From Toxotes chatareus (lineage: Eukaryota; Chordata; Actinopteri; Toxotidae): DNA of 64,000 nucleotides. Below are positions 20,880-37,028 of the stretch, piece by piece (positions within the stretch are counted from its first letter, which is position 1; the number at the start of each line of letters is the position of its first letter). The translations under genes and the position numbers were made by a program. Below the pieces are notes generated by a model that was not told the DNA's origin, searched no databases, and worked only from the letters and a program-made list of their open reading frames with translations. The stretch lies in NCBI GenBank assembly GCA_016801885.1, contig CM028887.1, positions 21,149,615-21,213,614 on the forward strand. The letters run 5' to 3'.

Positions 20880-23085
20880 AAATGACGGACCATGAACCCT
20901 TCCAGCAGAGATTATTCATTGTACTCCTCAGTATGTAATTCATATAGTAGAACTGATTATTTCTTAGTAGATGCAAAACTGATACCTTTCACAGAAAGTG
21001 ATTTCAGACCACAGCATGTAGTGGACCCTGAGATTGAACCTTCAATTACTAGCTGAAAATGAGCTCTGTGAATATTTGAAGGTCCAAATTAACCTACATT
21101 TTGAAACAAATGATAGCTCTGAGACCAGTGCTTCCACTTTATGGGAGGCCTATTAAAAGCCTATCTGAGGGGCTGTGTGATGTCATTCGAAGCCGCAAGA
21201 AAGAAGAAAAATAAAATTAAAATATAAGTAGTAAAAAAAAAAAAAAAAAACAGATTTAACAACTAGACAGGGAAAACGTTCTCCATCCCCCTTCTGAAGC
21301 ACACAGGAGAACAGCAAACTTGAAACAGCAATATTATGAGTTACTTTCAACGAAAATAAGTAATGCATTTCTATACACCAAAGACTTTAAATGTGGAGAC
21401 CAATGGCGCAAACTACTTGCACAACTACTCAGGAAAATTGTGAAGGATTGAATGATACATGAAATTAAGAGTAACAATGGAACTACATTGATAAAACCCA
21501 AACACATAAGTGATAGATTTGTGAAATTTTATTCTAAGATCCTAAATATTTTAATCCTAAAATAAGTAAAGGAGAATGTGAAGACCTCAGTTCTGGTTTC
21601 AGTGTCACAGATTAAAAAACCATTACATCACTTAAAGCAGAAAGGGACCGGGACCAGATGGGCTTCCAAGCAAATTATCCAAGAAATTCAGCATTATTAG
21701 TAGTCAGTCATTCAATCATTATTAGAAGTAGTAGGCTAATTTTGTCTAATCTCTCTTTTGAACATAGACAAAAAGTTGTGGGCTAAAATCTTGGCCAATA
21801 GATTGAGGCTTTTAATGAACAAATGAGCGCACAGGGGTAAAACAGGCTTCATACCCAATGCAGATGATATTCTCCTGTACATCACAAAACTACAAACCAC
21901 CTATTTGGTAAATTCTCAGGATACAGTATTAAATGGAGTTAAAGTATATTGGTACCAGTCCACTCCATCCCTTGAAATACCTTGGAACACTTTCCATTTA
22001 AGATATCAACAGAGAAGTTCATCTCAGGATGGAGATCATGCAATACCTCTCCTTTATTCTACAGGCCAAAAGTCTTTCCCCTAGCAGATAAATTGAAAAG
22101 TAAAATTACTTTCTGCTTTTCTACCCACTCCGCAGAGTGAATTCCATTAAGATGATTGTCTTACCTCAAATATAATACCTAATTCAAAACTTTAATCCAA
22201 GACATTGGACTCAATAATAATACCTTTCTTATGGAATCATAAAACCCAGGATAAGTAGAAAACACCTCCATAAATCAAGAAGGAGGCCTAGCGCTTCCAA
22301 ATTCCCTGCTATACTACTGGGCATCTGCCATTAGGTCCTTTGTTTTTTGGCTAGATACCTCAATGTCCCCACCTAACTGGTTAAAAGCAGAACAGGAAGT
22401 TTGTTATCCCTGTATCCCTATAGACTCTAATACTCCAAGGTAAAAACACACAGCATATATCCATACGTCTCACCTACGTGTGATAAATGTCATTCTTCAG
22501 AGGCAAATCTTGTTCATAGTTTCCTATCTTGCCCCAAAGTTGACCTGAGATCGTCAACAACATCTCAACTCTAGTAATTATGTCATAGAAAGAAACAACT
22601 TCTACCTCCAAAATGTGGCTACGTGATCTAAGCAGTACACATTTCCATTACATCTGGAGAGGATAAGAAGTGTCTTAAAGGGCTGACTCCCACAATGTAA
22701 AATGATTTGGCAGCCCCTCATATCACACCTTGTTATACTTATACACTTATATTCATCTTATTTACTATGTAAATTAGTGAGAGAAGGGTGGGGGGCAGGG
22801 AAACAGGAGAGGTTTAGAAGGAGAGAGGATCAAGGTATTTTCTAAACTGCTTCATACAAGATATGTTCCTGTTCTAAGGTTTAGATTTATATGTTTTGTT
22901 TAATCAGTATATACACATTTATTTCATCTTTGTCCATTTAATTATTTATTTCTTTATTTTATTTCTGTGAATGTACACAGATATAATTTAATCATTCTTT
23001 CTTATGAATGAAAGTGAACATTGACATAATATATTGTATCTATATAGTCTTCTTTGGCTTAATAAAAAATATTTGGAAGAAAAAG
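20880..23085 (+). mobile_element. Degenerate L1-clade LINE, 5'-truncated
   Basis: Frameshifted pieces of an L1-type ORF2 appear in the correct order on the plus strand. First comes the endonuclease tail: NPSSRDYSLYSS then SRTDYFLVDAKLIPF, about 20900-20990. Next are the linker TSASTLWEAY...KAYLRGCVMSF (about 21123-21190), RT domain words PGPDGLPSKLSKKF (about 21647) and IDKKLWAKILANRLR (about 21765), and the catalytic ADD box in NADDILLY (about 21858). A distal LALPNS...YYWASAIRSF segment (about 22290) and the C-terminal cysteine/histidine motif CDKCHSSEANLVHSFLSCPK (about 22482-22541) follow. Many stops and shifts rule out activity. An AT-rich 3' region with AATAAAAAA at about 23060 may be its 3' end, but that boundary is inferred. 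Confidence 0.85.
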
Positions 23086-23534
23086 GGGGACAAATACACA
23101 AATCTTTTATTTGAAGTAACCAAAACAGTTCTGTGAACCCATCGTCCACAGAGAGACACTGATTTGGGAAAAAAAACATTTTAAGCTACGTCACAGTATA
23201 ATAATTGGAAATCTAGATGGTCTCCTAGCACAGTAACCACATTTTATCAATATTACTCTCAGCTCTTCATGGCAGTAATATCATCTCTAGGGTTACCTTT
23301 GTATGAATGATAGGACTAATCTGTCCACATTATCCATGCATGTCTGGGGTATATCCTCCTAGTGAGCGTCCAGTCACCACACAATAGCCTACTATGTACA
23401 TCACAGGCCAGGTTGCTATTCAGACTTATTCACAGCTAATCAGTGCCAGCCTATGAGCGATTGCAGTTGGCACCAACAACTGGCGACTGCTGACATTTTA
23501 GACTGCGCTGCTGCACTGCAAAATGGAGGACCGG

Positions 23535-23542
23535 TATAAAAG
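23535..23542 (+). promoter_or_regulatory. TATA-like element TATAAAAG
   Basis: A good TATA match sits in a GC-balanced context, ~40 bp upstream of a possible donor (CGAG|GTGAGC at about 23562). No coding exon follows that I can identify, so this would serve at most a non-coding transcript. Confidence 0.2.
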
Positions 23543-25129
23543 CCACAGTCAATCAGGTCCGAGGTGAGCCAGCTCTCCTGCAGTCAGGGCCCCAACCGGT
23601 CTCTGCAGTCACATAAACTGCTGCTTGTAAATATTATATAAGAGTATGAAGTTGACTAATGAATGCAAGTCCTGTCCAGTTTGCCAGGAGCAGGAGAATG
23701 ATGACAGCCAGGCTTAACAATACGGACATTTAGGAGAGCTGTTATGTATTTGTGTGTGTGTGGGTGTGAGTTTGGGAGGTGTTCTTCATCTGCAGCCTTA
23801 CGCGCTTATAAAGTAAGCAAAACTAACTTAATGTGTTACATAAACAAGATATGCTGGATGGTTTATAAAAATCCATCTGCCCTTTGCTCTCTCTGATTCT
23901 TTCATTCTTCTGACATCAGCTGAAAACTCCTCCTTATCCGTCTTGAAATCTCCAACAGCTCTTCCTCCTATAGAAGACATCACCCATGGGTGTGTGCGTG
24001 TCTGAATCTGTCGACATACATTACACACATGCAGTATCTAAATCCATTTTGACAATGATAACTTTCCCCGTTAAGCTGGTGGGGAGCTGACAGAAAAGCT
24101 GGGGTCCATGTGGGAGCTGACTCTGGAGATGCAGTCGCTGGAAGCAAAGAAGTATCAGAAAAGCTGAGACTCCTGCTGCTAACTGATAACAACATAAACA
24201 AATAGTCCCAGTTATACATCCCTCTTGCCTTCCCCGCTGCGCCATATACTCGACTGTATGTGGTTTAGAAAATGAACGAATTAGAGGACACATGCTTCAA
24301 ACGATACGAAGAGTCTGCACATGCTAAAACGCATCCACCTGTGGTCTCAAACTGACCACATTCCTCGCTTTAAAGGAGTCTCTCTGATGAAAACGGCATT
24401 ACAGAGTCTACCTCCTCCTCTCTGTAGGCTGCAGACAGAGACAGACAAGGATCTAGGAGAGCAGGCAGGCAGTCATTTTGGATAAAAGGATGAATTCAGC
24501 AAGGAGCACATTCAACCCCGAAAGGACCTGGAGCCGCAGCTTGTTATTCCCACACGTGTGTTTCCTCAAAGACACAGTTTGCGAGATGTAAGTTCAGAAA
24601 AGTGCCTCAAATATCACCATGAAATGAGCAGGATCAACACATGAAACTCCTATGTGGAAACAGCCTTCATAATAGAAGACTATTCCTATCTATGGGGTTT
24701 TTGAAAATCTGGTGTCTTGACAAACACAAAAAGAGGATCTTAAAGCTCGTAACTCCTTCTCCCAGAGGCGTGCCACTAAAACTGCAACAGCTTGTGTGTT
24801 ACTTGGTTGTCTTGCCAGGAGAAGGGAAGGTAGAAGGCATCAAGGCGTGCTGGAGGCAACATGCCCAAACAAACGTCCACTGGCAGGCGGCGCTTTTCTT
24901 TACAACTAACAAACTGCATCTTTAAGCAAAGATTAGCTTAAGGATTACAGGGCTGGATGCGTTTAGCTCCTTGAGAGTGCTCGATCTTTTCCCTCAGAGA
25001 GTTATCCTCCCTCCCTTTTCACTCATCCTTTATACTCATTAAACAGAATGGAGATGTGTGATAGAGCAGGGAGGGAGAGAGGGAGAGAAAGACAGAGTGA
25101 GAGGGTGAAAGAGAGAGAATTAGATTCTC

Positions 25130-25300
25130 TGACACCCTGCTAATTGAGCGATCTCCTTTGTGCCCGGCCCAGCCTGCCAAGTTTTAATTAGCAACTAATC
25201 AAATCAATATGGAGGCTGCCAAGCGAAGAGGAAGGCACCTAGATTGTGGGATGGCTGCCTGGATCACAGCTGCCTCTGACCTTTGCACCTGGGGATGGTT
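25130..25300. other. Candidate conserved non-coding element / enhancer
   Basis: Contains TTTTAATTAGCAACTAATC (two homeodomain-type cores), ATCAAATCAATATGG, and TGACCTTTGCACC at 25277-25289, whose reverse complement is a DR1-type nuclear-receptor site (HNF4/COUP-TF-like). It is non-repetitive and GC-balanced. Enhancer function is an inference. Confidence 0.35.
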
Positions 25301-25667
25301 TTTCAAGGCTTTAACTGATGAGGGCCAGTGGTGGGTAGATTTTTTTTTTGTGAGTGAAGGATGAAAATCTGGCATTAACCAGCAGCCTAAACAGGGAAAA
25401 ACATGTGAGCTGAGAAATGCTGTCTTTTCAAATACCCATTTGCATGAGGGGAAACTATGGAGTTGAAGTGATTTTTCTTTTTTTTTTTTTTTTTGATAGC
25501 AGCTGTGTCCACCTGCTAACTTTCGCATGCAAGCATAAATACCAAGGGCGTTCTCACAAGAATAAGATATCAAAGAGGAGGGTGTAAGGATGCACATCTG
25601 CTCTGGACACACACACATTTCCAAATAAATTCTGCCATTTGTATATGAATTGATGGCACATGCCTGC

Positions 25668-25688
25668 ACACACACACACACACACACC
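25668..25688. repeat. (CA)n microsatellite
   Basis: Ten CA dinucleotides. Confidence 0.9.
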
Positions 25689-27534
25689 TTCCATCCTCCA
25701 TCAGACACACCTACCCTTCAACAAACCCTTGAAAAGTGTTAATTACAGAGAAACCTGATGTAATGTGTTGTGCCATCTTCTGAGACATCCACATACGCTG
25801 GAGATGAAAGGCAGAGCCACTTCTGCTCTCTCATCTGCCTCAGGAAGCTGTCAACACATCCTGACCTCCCCTGGAGGCGTCCAGCTGGGTCTGACGTCTT
25901 CTAGAGCCCGGGGGCCCCCTGGCTCCTACAGCTGCTGCCTCTCTCTCTCTTTCTGTCAAACACACACAAATACATAAACACTCAAACACACTTTCATAAA
26001 ACAAAAAACACACAAATATTCACACGTGGCCCAGAACACTAACATCCTTCCAGTTACAGTTATGTGCATACATCTTGTCACACGGGCCCTCAGACCACTA
26101 CTGTTCTTCACTCACATTAGACACAAAGTCAAAGTATTCATTGGTGTTACAGGCCTGCGATATTGTGTTTCTTCTGCACGCAGAGACAAGATGAGGAAGT
26201 GGGAAGTGATGTCAGTTTTACAAAGTCTGTGGTGTTGATAGGGCATTGACAGCAGAGCAGAGGCTAAATTACATGAGCGTGCTAAGTGAAAAATCTTACC
26301 GCATACGCCACACTGAGCAGCCGAGCACTGCCTGACGATGTGGTTAGAGAAAGAGTCAGTGCACATGAAGTTCTATTCATGTGAATCCATCAACTGCCAG
26401 ACAACAATCTAAGTGTCCTTGAACATCAAACTCGAGCTCACTGCAACTTACTCTTGACAAAAGAAACAACAAATTTCACAGTAACTGTTGCTAAATACAG
26501 CAAATGCCAAAAAAAGCAACAAGTGCACCCACAACAGATTGTTCTAAAGCAAAGATAAGAAAGCGCAGCGAGGTAAAAGAGGGATGCCAAGTTAAAAAGA
26601 ATTTGCTTATCATTGCCTTTTGAGATAAGATGGTACACACTGTAGGGATTTTATTCTGTAATGGCCCCTGAATGCCCAGATTGCTTGGAGAAAAAAACTA
26701 TTTCGTTTATTTTTTAGAACATATTTAATAAAAATCCTTGGCTTTCAGAAAGCTCAGTCTTATTTTGATAGGTATTCTCATAATCAGTGTGAAAGAATGA
26801 AGCTTATGTTCAGGAGGCAGAATAGGGAAAAAAAGTGTTTGATTTTTGAGATACAAAGAAAACACAACCTTTAAGAGGATGATTCACCACCAGCGAATGA
26901 TAAACTGACTGGGATATTGACAGAGGGGAACCTGAAGCAGTGACTGCACAGAAAACGTCTGTCAAGTAAATGATGCAAACAGAAGCTCAAGACTTGCAGG
27001 AGGTGCAAGAAACAGCTACCTGACATCTCCAGATTTTTTTTTTTTTTTTTTACAGTGATAAAAATCTTCTGCCCTTGTTTGATGAGTGCAGATTCAAAAT
27101 ATCTGATGATGTAATGAAATTACAGGCATTACTGTACGATAACCGATCCTGCGCATACGATTCGATACAATATGGGAGAGAATCTGCTCCTATGAGACTG
27201 GCCTCACCCCTAAAAATGAGCAATCATCTGTTCAGGTGTGGTTATAGCGATGTGAAAGCGTTCAGGGAGGAGGTCAGATCAGAAAATGTTCACATGGATC
27301 ATTTTAGAAGAGCAATTGCAATCAGTCTATGTTGTTGTTTAGCTTGGAGTACCTGTCGGATCCAGTAAAATGCTACGTGATGTGATTTGTTGACTTTACC
27401 TTAAGTAACATTTCATACTCACTCATCATTGATTATTTAGGCCTGAACAGTAATCACTTCTTATGCTGTTATTTACTGGGGGGCACACTGTACACCATCC
27501 ACGTAATAGGCCAAACTGCACCATAATGCTCAAG

Positions 27535-27680
27535 GTGATCTATATAGCGGACAAATGAGAGGCCTAATTAATAACAGCAGCCTCTCACCGGCACCTCTTG
27601 GCCTCCCTGTTATTATATGTACATTAGCAGCTTGTGTTCATTGCCTGCTAATTAACCATTGATGTGAGGGGAGGAGGAGG
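27535..27680. other. Candidate conserved non-coding element / enhancer
   Basis: Contains GAGAGGCCTAATTAATAACA, CTGTTATTATATGTACATTA and CTGCTAATTAACC. These are several TAATTA/TTAAT homeodomain cores in a compact, non-repetitive block, followed by a short CAG run at 27722-27738. Conservation was not tested. Confidence 0.35.
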
Positions 27681-30600
27681 ACGGCTGCTGCGCCGTTTAC
27701 CTGGACGACAGGACATCGTCTCAGCAGCAGCAGCAGCAGAGGTGGGATCCCCAGCTTGCCACCTAAGATGGGACCCGGAGGAGCACGATGCCCTTGGGGA
27801 AAGCCAGGGACTGCAGGGCAGAATGGATGGCTGCATTCACAGCCATAAATTCACTGCTTCCTAACTATCTCATTCATCATATGCACACCAGACTTCTCCG
27901 CACCGTGAATACACCAGTACCACTCCTACCTCCCTGGTTCGCCCTAGTAAATAAGGCATACAGACCGAGATAGGGCAGAGAGTGAAAAACAGGAGATAAG
28001 TGTATCAGTGAAATGACCATATGACAATGCACAGCCCTCTATTTCTCCTTGGAAAATGGGAATTCATTCGTACTGGGACGCACCCTCCTCTCTCTCTGTC
28101 TCTCTACAAAAGATACATTTTCATATCTTCTTCTCAGCTGGTCACCATTTATTTCAGAATTTCCTCAGGTCTTTGTAGATACGGCGTGTGTTGAAGCTGT
28201 GTTGGGTGGTGGAATAAATCACATGGCTGGATGTAGAAGTCCAATGCAGAATATGATCTCATGCAGCACCAGTATGGTAACATAAACAAGATGTGTTTGT
28301 GTTGTTGAGGAAGCAGCCTTGCCTGAGACTGCGGACCCTTATAAGCTGAAATCACTTTTATGTTGTTGTTTACACTGATGCAAAGGTTTTTGTGTGCTTT
28401 GATTCTGGCTCCTGATTCTAGTCTCACGAGGCTCTCACAATAAATGCGGATATATTGCGACAGAGGATGGTGTTGAGCAAAGTTTAAATAATTCCTCTCC
28501 TTTTATCACATTTTTACTTTACTTAAAAAACCCCGACTTTGCTGATGAACTATTTCTTCAAACTGTTGTAAAGATCTTGTCAATGAGTCAGATTTAATAT
28601 CCAGCAGTTTCACACACTGTTTTAATCTTGTTATTAAGACTATATTTAATGTATAAATGTATAAGCCAAAAATTACCTCAGTTCACTTTTCCACATCCCC
28701 TTTCACTTTTCTAATCGCCTTTGTTTTTTGCCCTCATTTCAGTGTGACCCGCTAAGTGATTTATGGCTACAGAAGACAATGTAGAGTTGGGTAAAAAAGA
28801 ATTTCTTTCTTTTGAATGAATCCACGTTTCATACTTTTGCTGCTATTCCAATATTAATTCTGTTATCTCTGAATCAATCATAATTAGTCTTGCTGCTTTG
28901 CCAACCACCCTGGCCTGAATGCAGTATGAGGACCCTGACCAGAGGAGGAATACTCTACATGAGACATATTTCTACTGCCCTCAAGTGTTCACAAGAGGAA
29001 CAGTAAAAAAAAAAAAAAAAAAAAAAGAAAAGAAAAAGAAAAAAAAAGAAGGTGCTGTATTATACCATACTGACACATCTATTACACACGGTACAGCTGA
29101 GAAAACTGATGCCATGGCAAGAAGCTAGTAAGTTTCCAGGCTCCGATGGTCAGCCCCTCAGTTGTCTGTGGTAATGGGTGTGATGTTTGCACAAGGACCT
29201 CTGTGTCAACTGTAAAATGTTTTATTCCTGCCAGGAATTTGCAGCATTGAATTGCTTTGCTCAAGGTCCATCACCATCACGCTGGGAAAGAACACAGAGA
29301 GACCAAATCCTTTCACAGTGCACTCATTTTTCCAGCCCAAGACACAAAGAGAATTACTCCAGGAAATGGAGATTTTTGTCTACGGAAATGACAGGGCTTA
29401 GCAAGTGAGACAAAGATCAGTGTGGCTAGAGCAATGCTGTTTCAATGCCAGGGAAACATATAAATTATGTCCCATTTACTTCACAGTGAATAGCATGATT
29501 TCAGGATTTTTTGGTTTTTGTTTTTTTACCACAAAGAAAAAAACAGAACAAAAGCACTTATATTCAAACCACTGTTGGCAGACTGCATACTGAAATCATA
29601 CTTTCACAGGGTTATTTCATGCAAATGACAAAAAACATTTTTCCATGATATATAGTAAAGTAATGCCGTTTTGTACAGTCTTGGCTTTATTTGACACCAT
29701 CTTTTCATGGCAACTAGTTTCTAGCAAAGAAATAGCTCTTAAAAAGCTGTGACTGTGGATTATTCAGAATAACCAGGATATTGTGTCCTGGAATACATAT
29801 AGCAGGGGAAAAAAAAACGGCACACTACTATTTAATGTTGTAATATGATTTTTAAATGTTTAAATTGTTTTAAATCTGGGAAAAATGATTAAAAACTATT
29901 TTTAAAGTATTTAAATCTACTGGTTGGATGCAACAGTTGTTTCAACAGCCAACAACTAAATTTCTCCTTTTAGTTGAAACCTTCACTTTGGAAATGTGGT
30001 TCAAAAGAGGCTGCTTATTTAGGAATTCTGTTAATTATGTTATTGTTGTAAAATTTAAAAAATATATACTAAAATAAGGGTGTGAGAGAGAGAGAATGAG
30101 AGTGAGATTTGGGTGAACTGATCCTTTAGCTTTCTCGCCATTTCTATATTATTCTAGCAGCAGGTGAAACGTATGTTACTCAGATTCTGTGCCAGAGAAA
30201 ATATTTGATACATAAACATGTCATCATGCGTCATTATGTTTTCATAAGTACAATATTTTCTGCCTCACATGTTCAACAAAGGCTCACAAAGACACAACCA
30301 AGTTGCTCTCTCCCTCCCGCTGCCTCCGGCTCTCTCTATCAAAGCGGGTCAAACAGCAGACTTTTTGTTTCCGTATTAATGTATTCTATTTGTTTTGTGA
30401 GCCGCACATCTCCTCTCCTCCTCCACAGTTGTGCTTTAAACCCTGCAGGAATATCTCAGGGATCCAGCTGACATATGGTGAAGACTGAGGAAACATGTCG
30501 GAGGCTGCCAGGCTGTGGACCACGGCCCCCTGATGCACAGTGGCATATTGTGTTCAAACAGATTCTATAACTGTGGCATAAACACTGAGAGGTTTGGAAG

Positions 30601-33600
30601 AATGAGGGAGGCTTCCCAGATATGTTTGTAACTTTAGGTGTTTTCCTCTTCAAGCCATTTTGAGTTTGAAAGAGCCACAGGAGCTTTTTCCTCCACTCAC
30701 TGGTACAGTTAGTGCTGGTTCTGGCTACAACTACAGCTGTATCCCTAAGGAGCTAAAATGGGTTTACAGCCACTTAAAACTGTGTTTATACTGCAATATC
30801 TCCATCAGATGTGTGCTAATAAAAGATGGATAAATGTTTTTAATTCTTTTTAATTATTAGATTGCCACACAATCAACTGGATACTGAATCCCTAATGATC
30901 GCATTCTCTAAAGGTGCCTTGGAAAAAACAAAGCTGCTAAAACTGTGGGACGCCAAATAGAAACTATAGAAGCTACAACTACAACAAAGCATCAAAGTGA
31001 TTCTCAAAATTCTTCTTCGTTTGAGTCTTAGCAACCGTGGGATTTAGCTCTTTCAAGACAAAAAACACCAGGTACAAGACAGTTTGAACACTTTGAATCC
31101 CCCCAGCTTTCTTTTAGATTATAAAAACCTAAAGGCATATATCAACTAGATTACATGCAAAGTCAATGATAATCGAGTATGTGTTAATAGGGAGTGGAAA
31201 CGTGTTTACTTACACATCAGACAGACAGCGGAAGAGTCCCAGTTCCCTTGGTGTAGAGGGCTTCAGATGAAATAAAACAACACATATCAGTCAGGGGAGG
31301 GCCAAATTGTATGTCACTTGCCATGTGACCCTGTACTGTGACCCTTGCACTCTGCCTCACAAAAAGAAGCAGAGGCTGGAGTGACAGGGATCCAAATCAC
31401 TTTCCACAGTAGGGGGAAACTACCTGACACAGGCAGCTGGTAAGCTAGAGTAGGTTATACGTAGATTTATTATGTATTCAACTGATTCAGAACCGTTTAT
31501 TTATTTTAGTAATGACCTACAAGTGTAACTATCCTGAAACCTGGGCAGAGACAGGGATGACTGGAGCTGACTGGCTTACAGCTGTTTAGAAAAGGCACCT
31601 AACCTTCTCCCGTACGAGGTCCTCAGGCTGCCAGCATCTCACGGGCGTCAAGCTTCAATAAAACAAATGTCAACAACTTTTCTGGCAACCCCTCTGTCTT
31701 TGGTCATAGGTCTTATGGGAAATGGGGTGAATGGGGTATACTGAAAAAAACTGAAATATTAACAATAGTATGAGATCAACTTAATAAATATATTTACCAT
31801 GATTATTAAGAAATATATAACACATATATAATGAACCATGATTTATAGTAATTGGTGTTAATAAAAATATTAATGCGATTTTTAAATGAAACAGAATTCA
31901 GTTTTATTTTGACTCTGTTCATGTTTAAGTTCAACTTTTGGTCAACAGTGGAATTACATTTACTGGAGAACAGGACTGTTTTGAATAATCCAAGCAAACT
32001 AATGCAGAATCACTGATCGGTCTTATCTTGTGCTTCATACTTTATAAAACTATATAATGTTTCATACTTTATAAAACTCCTTGGTAATTACATCCATATT
32101 TGACATTTCAGAGTTCTTCAGTTTCATACCTGTATTTTAAGATTGGGCAACATAGTAATCTTGATGAGCCATAAGAAAGTTAAGTATATTACTTATTATC
32201 CCCTTGAAAGGGTATGCAAATGCCACTATCCAAAGCTCCCCAGAAATTACTTTTGAAAAGCCGATTTTTCACAAATTTCTCCCCAGGCGAGCATTTTTCT
32301 CCTGTAGTCTGGCAGCATTTCAGCTGGAGTGCTCTTTCAGAGATTCTTTTTTAAGCCTTTTCTGCCTCATTAGAAAGTTCAAAGTGAAGAAAAAGATGGA
32401 CAAGACAGAGGAGAAGAGGTATTAGAAGTTTTCATGCTTCCTGACAGAATTTAAACCCACAGTATGGTCATTGGCTTTAACCTACTCAGTCTGGAAGTTG
32501 CCCTTTGGCAGACTATGCCCCTACACACTTTCTGTCTTTGCATGCCAATGTAGCATTTATAAAAAAAAAAAAAAAAAGCGTAGCATCAAACTGTTTACAC
32601 GGTATCTAACCAACTGGTTAATTTCTTGCTGCAAAGGCAGCAGCCCCCAGATGCTTCAGTGTCAAAGGGCTCACTGCTAACAGAGCATTAAAGCTCTACT
32701 CCTCCAGCTCTTCTGTACTCTCAGAGCTTGGTATCCTCTGTGGTGTCCCCGGTCTTTAAAACAGCAGTAGTATAAGAGTTTGTTTTTCCCTCTACAAGGC
32801 AGCGCTTAAGTGCTGTGAAGCCATGAGGGAGGCAATCAGCCTGTGTGCTCAGCCCACAAGGAGCACTTGGACAGAGCTATTGCATTAGCAGACTGTTACC
32901 ACTCCTCTTCAGAGTCTTAACGCAAGGTCAGCAGCCAGAACTCCAAAAGAGGCTGCCACGACAAAATACTTTGAGGACCCCAGAAAAGGTCACGCTGGTG
33001 AGAGGATTGCAAGGGCATGGAGCCAGGGCTTTTTACAAGCTGGCAGCCGTGTAGCCGAGATGTGGCAGCACTTAATAGCCACTGGGGGCACAGCTACAAC
33101 ATGGATGTGCTTATTTGAGATTTGTCCAGAGCTGGAGCACAAGTTCTGTAAGCTGTCAGACATTTAGTGTTTATAAACGTGGCCCTCTGAGGTGCGCGCC
33201 CTGGTCACGCCACAGAATTCAGCCACTTGCAGTTGAAACTGTGCCGATGAAGGTTTTGCTGCCACAACATGCATCCACCTGCTTACCTTTACCTCATTAA
33301 CTGTTGATGGGTTGACTGATAGATTTGTTTTTACTTCCTTAGTCCTATACACAGCCAGTTTAGTGCTTATCAACCCATTGTAAAGGAAAAAAAACAACAC
33401 ATTGATAAGGACTCGCATCTTATTGCTTCTTAGGCTGCTCACATCAGGTGAAAGGCAATGACCACAGATCGACTTTCTCCAACTCCTATCACTTCACCAC
33501 CAAAGATTGTATTTTCTTCATGCTTGCAGTTGAACAAGCATTGCATGTTGTTACCTAATGTAAGTCCAACAAATTCCATTAATTCTTGTCTGCACATTTA

Positions 33601-34069
33601 CAGAATTATTTAGTTTGCAGTTCAAACTCTTGGCCTAATACCTGTCAAAAACTGTCATATTAGTGATTACTGATTTAACATTTTTATAGCTCAAACTACT
33701 GGCATCAAACCCATTTCATCCTATTATGCACACACACACTGGAAGTTTGATTGATCAAAATATTGCAGAGCAACAAGAAACAGTTAAGCCATTCACATTT
33801 TGTCTAACCCATTCATTTCTGTAGCGATTTTTAAGGACAGAATCTAATCACATCCTTTTGAAGGAGTCGAATTGTCAAGTTCCTCTTATCACACAACCAC
33901 ATAATACCAACACCCTAGTGTGTTCTCCAAGGATTTTTGTCTAATCCAAAGGGCACTTATTGAACCTGTGACAAAAGCTTAAGCCTTTTTAAAAAGCCAT
34001 CTCTATACAGACTCTTCTTTGTATGAAATAAGTCGACAGCAGACTACCAGCTTTCCCCTGGTTGGCTTT

Positions 34070-34075
34070 TTTATT
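34070..34075 (-). terminator. Poly(A) signal AATAAA of rps15a
   Basis: TTTATT on the plus strand reads AATAAA on the minus strand, 17 nt after the rps15a stop codon. This gives a very short 3' UTR, which is normal for ribosomal-protein genes. Confidence 0.8.
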
Positions 34076-34091
34076 TGCAGTTCTTTACATT

Positions 34092-37028
<2,937 letters not shown>

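Larger units (their letters stand above)
23086..34069. other. Gene-free intergenic DNA with candidate regulatory blocks
   Basis: No exon series was recognised. It holds a TATA-like site (23535-23542), poly-A/T runs (25478-25494, 27036-27050, 29006-29048, 32561-32577), CA tracts (25668-25688) and the candidate conserved elements at 25130-25300 and 27535-27680. The ORFs up to ~170 codons here contain low-complexity runs and lack recognisable domains. Confidence 0.55.

Noticed and set aside
25199..25708. 169-codon ORF on the minus strand, the longest in the window
   Set aside because: It runs through a (CA)n repeat and a poly-T/A run, and overlaps the candidate conserved element. No family was recognised.
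27075..27368. 97-codon ORF on the plus strand
   Set aside because: No domain, and no splice sites or promoter that fit.
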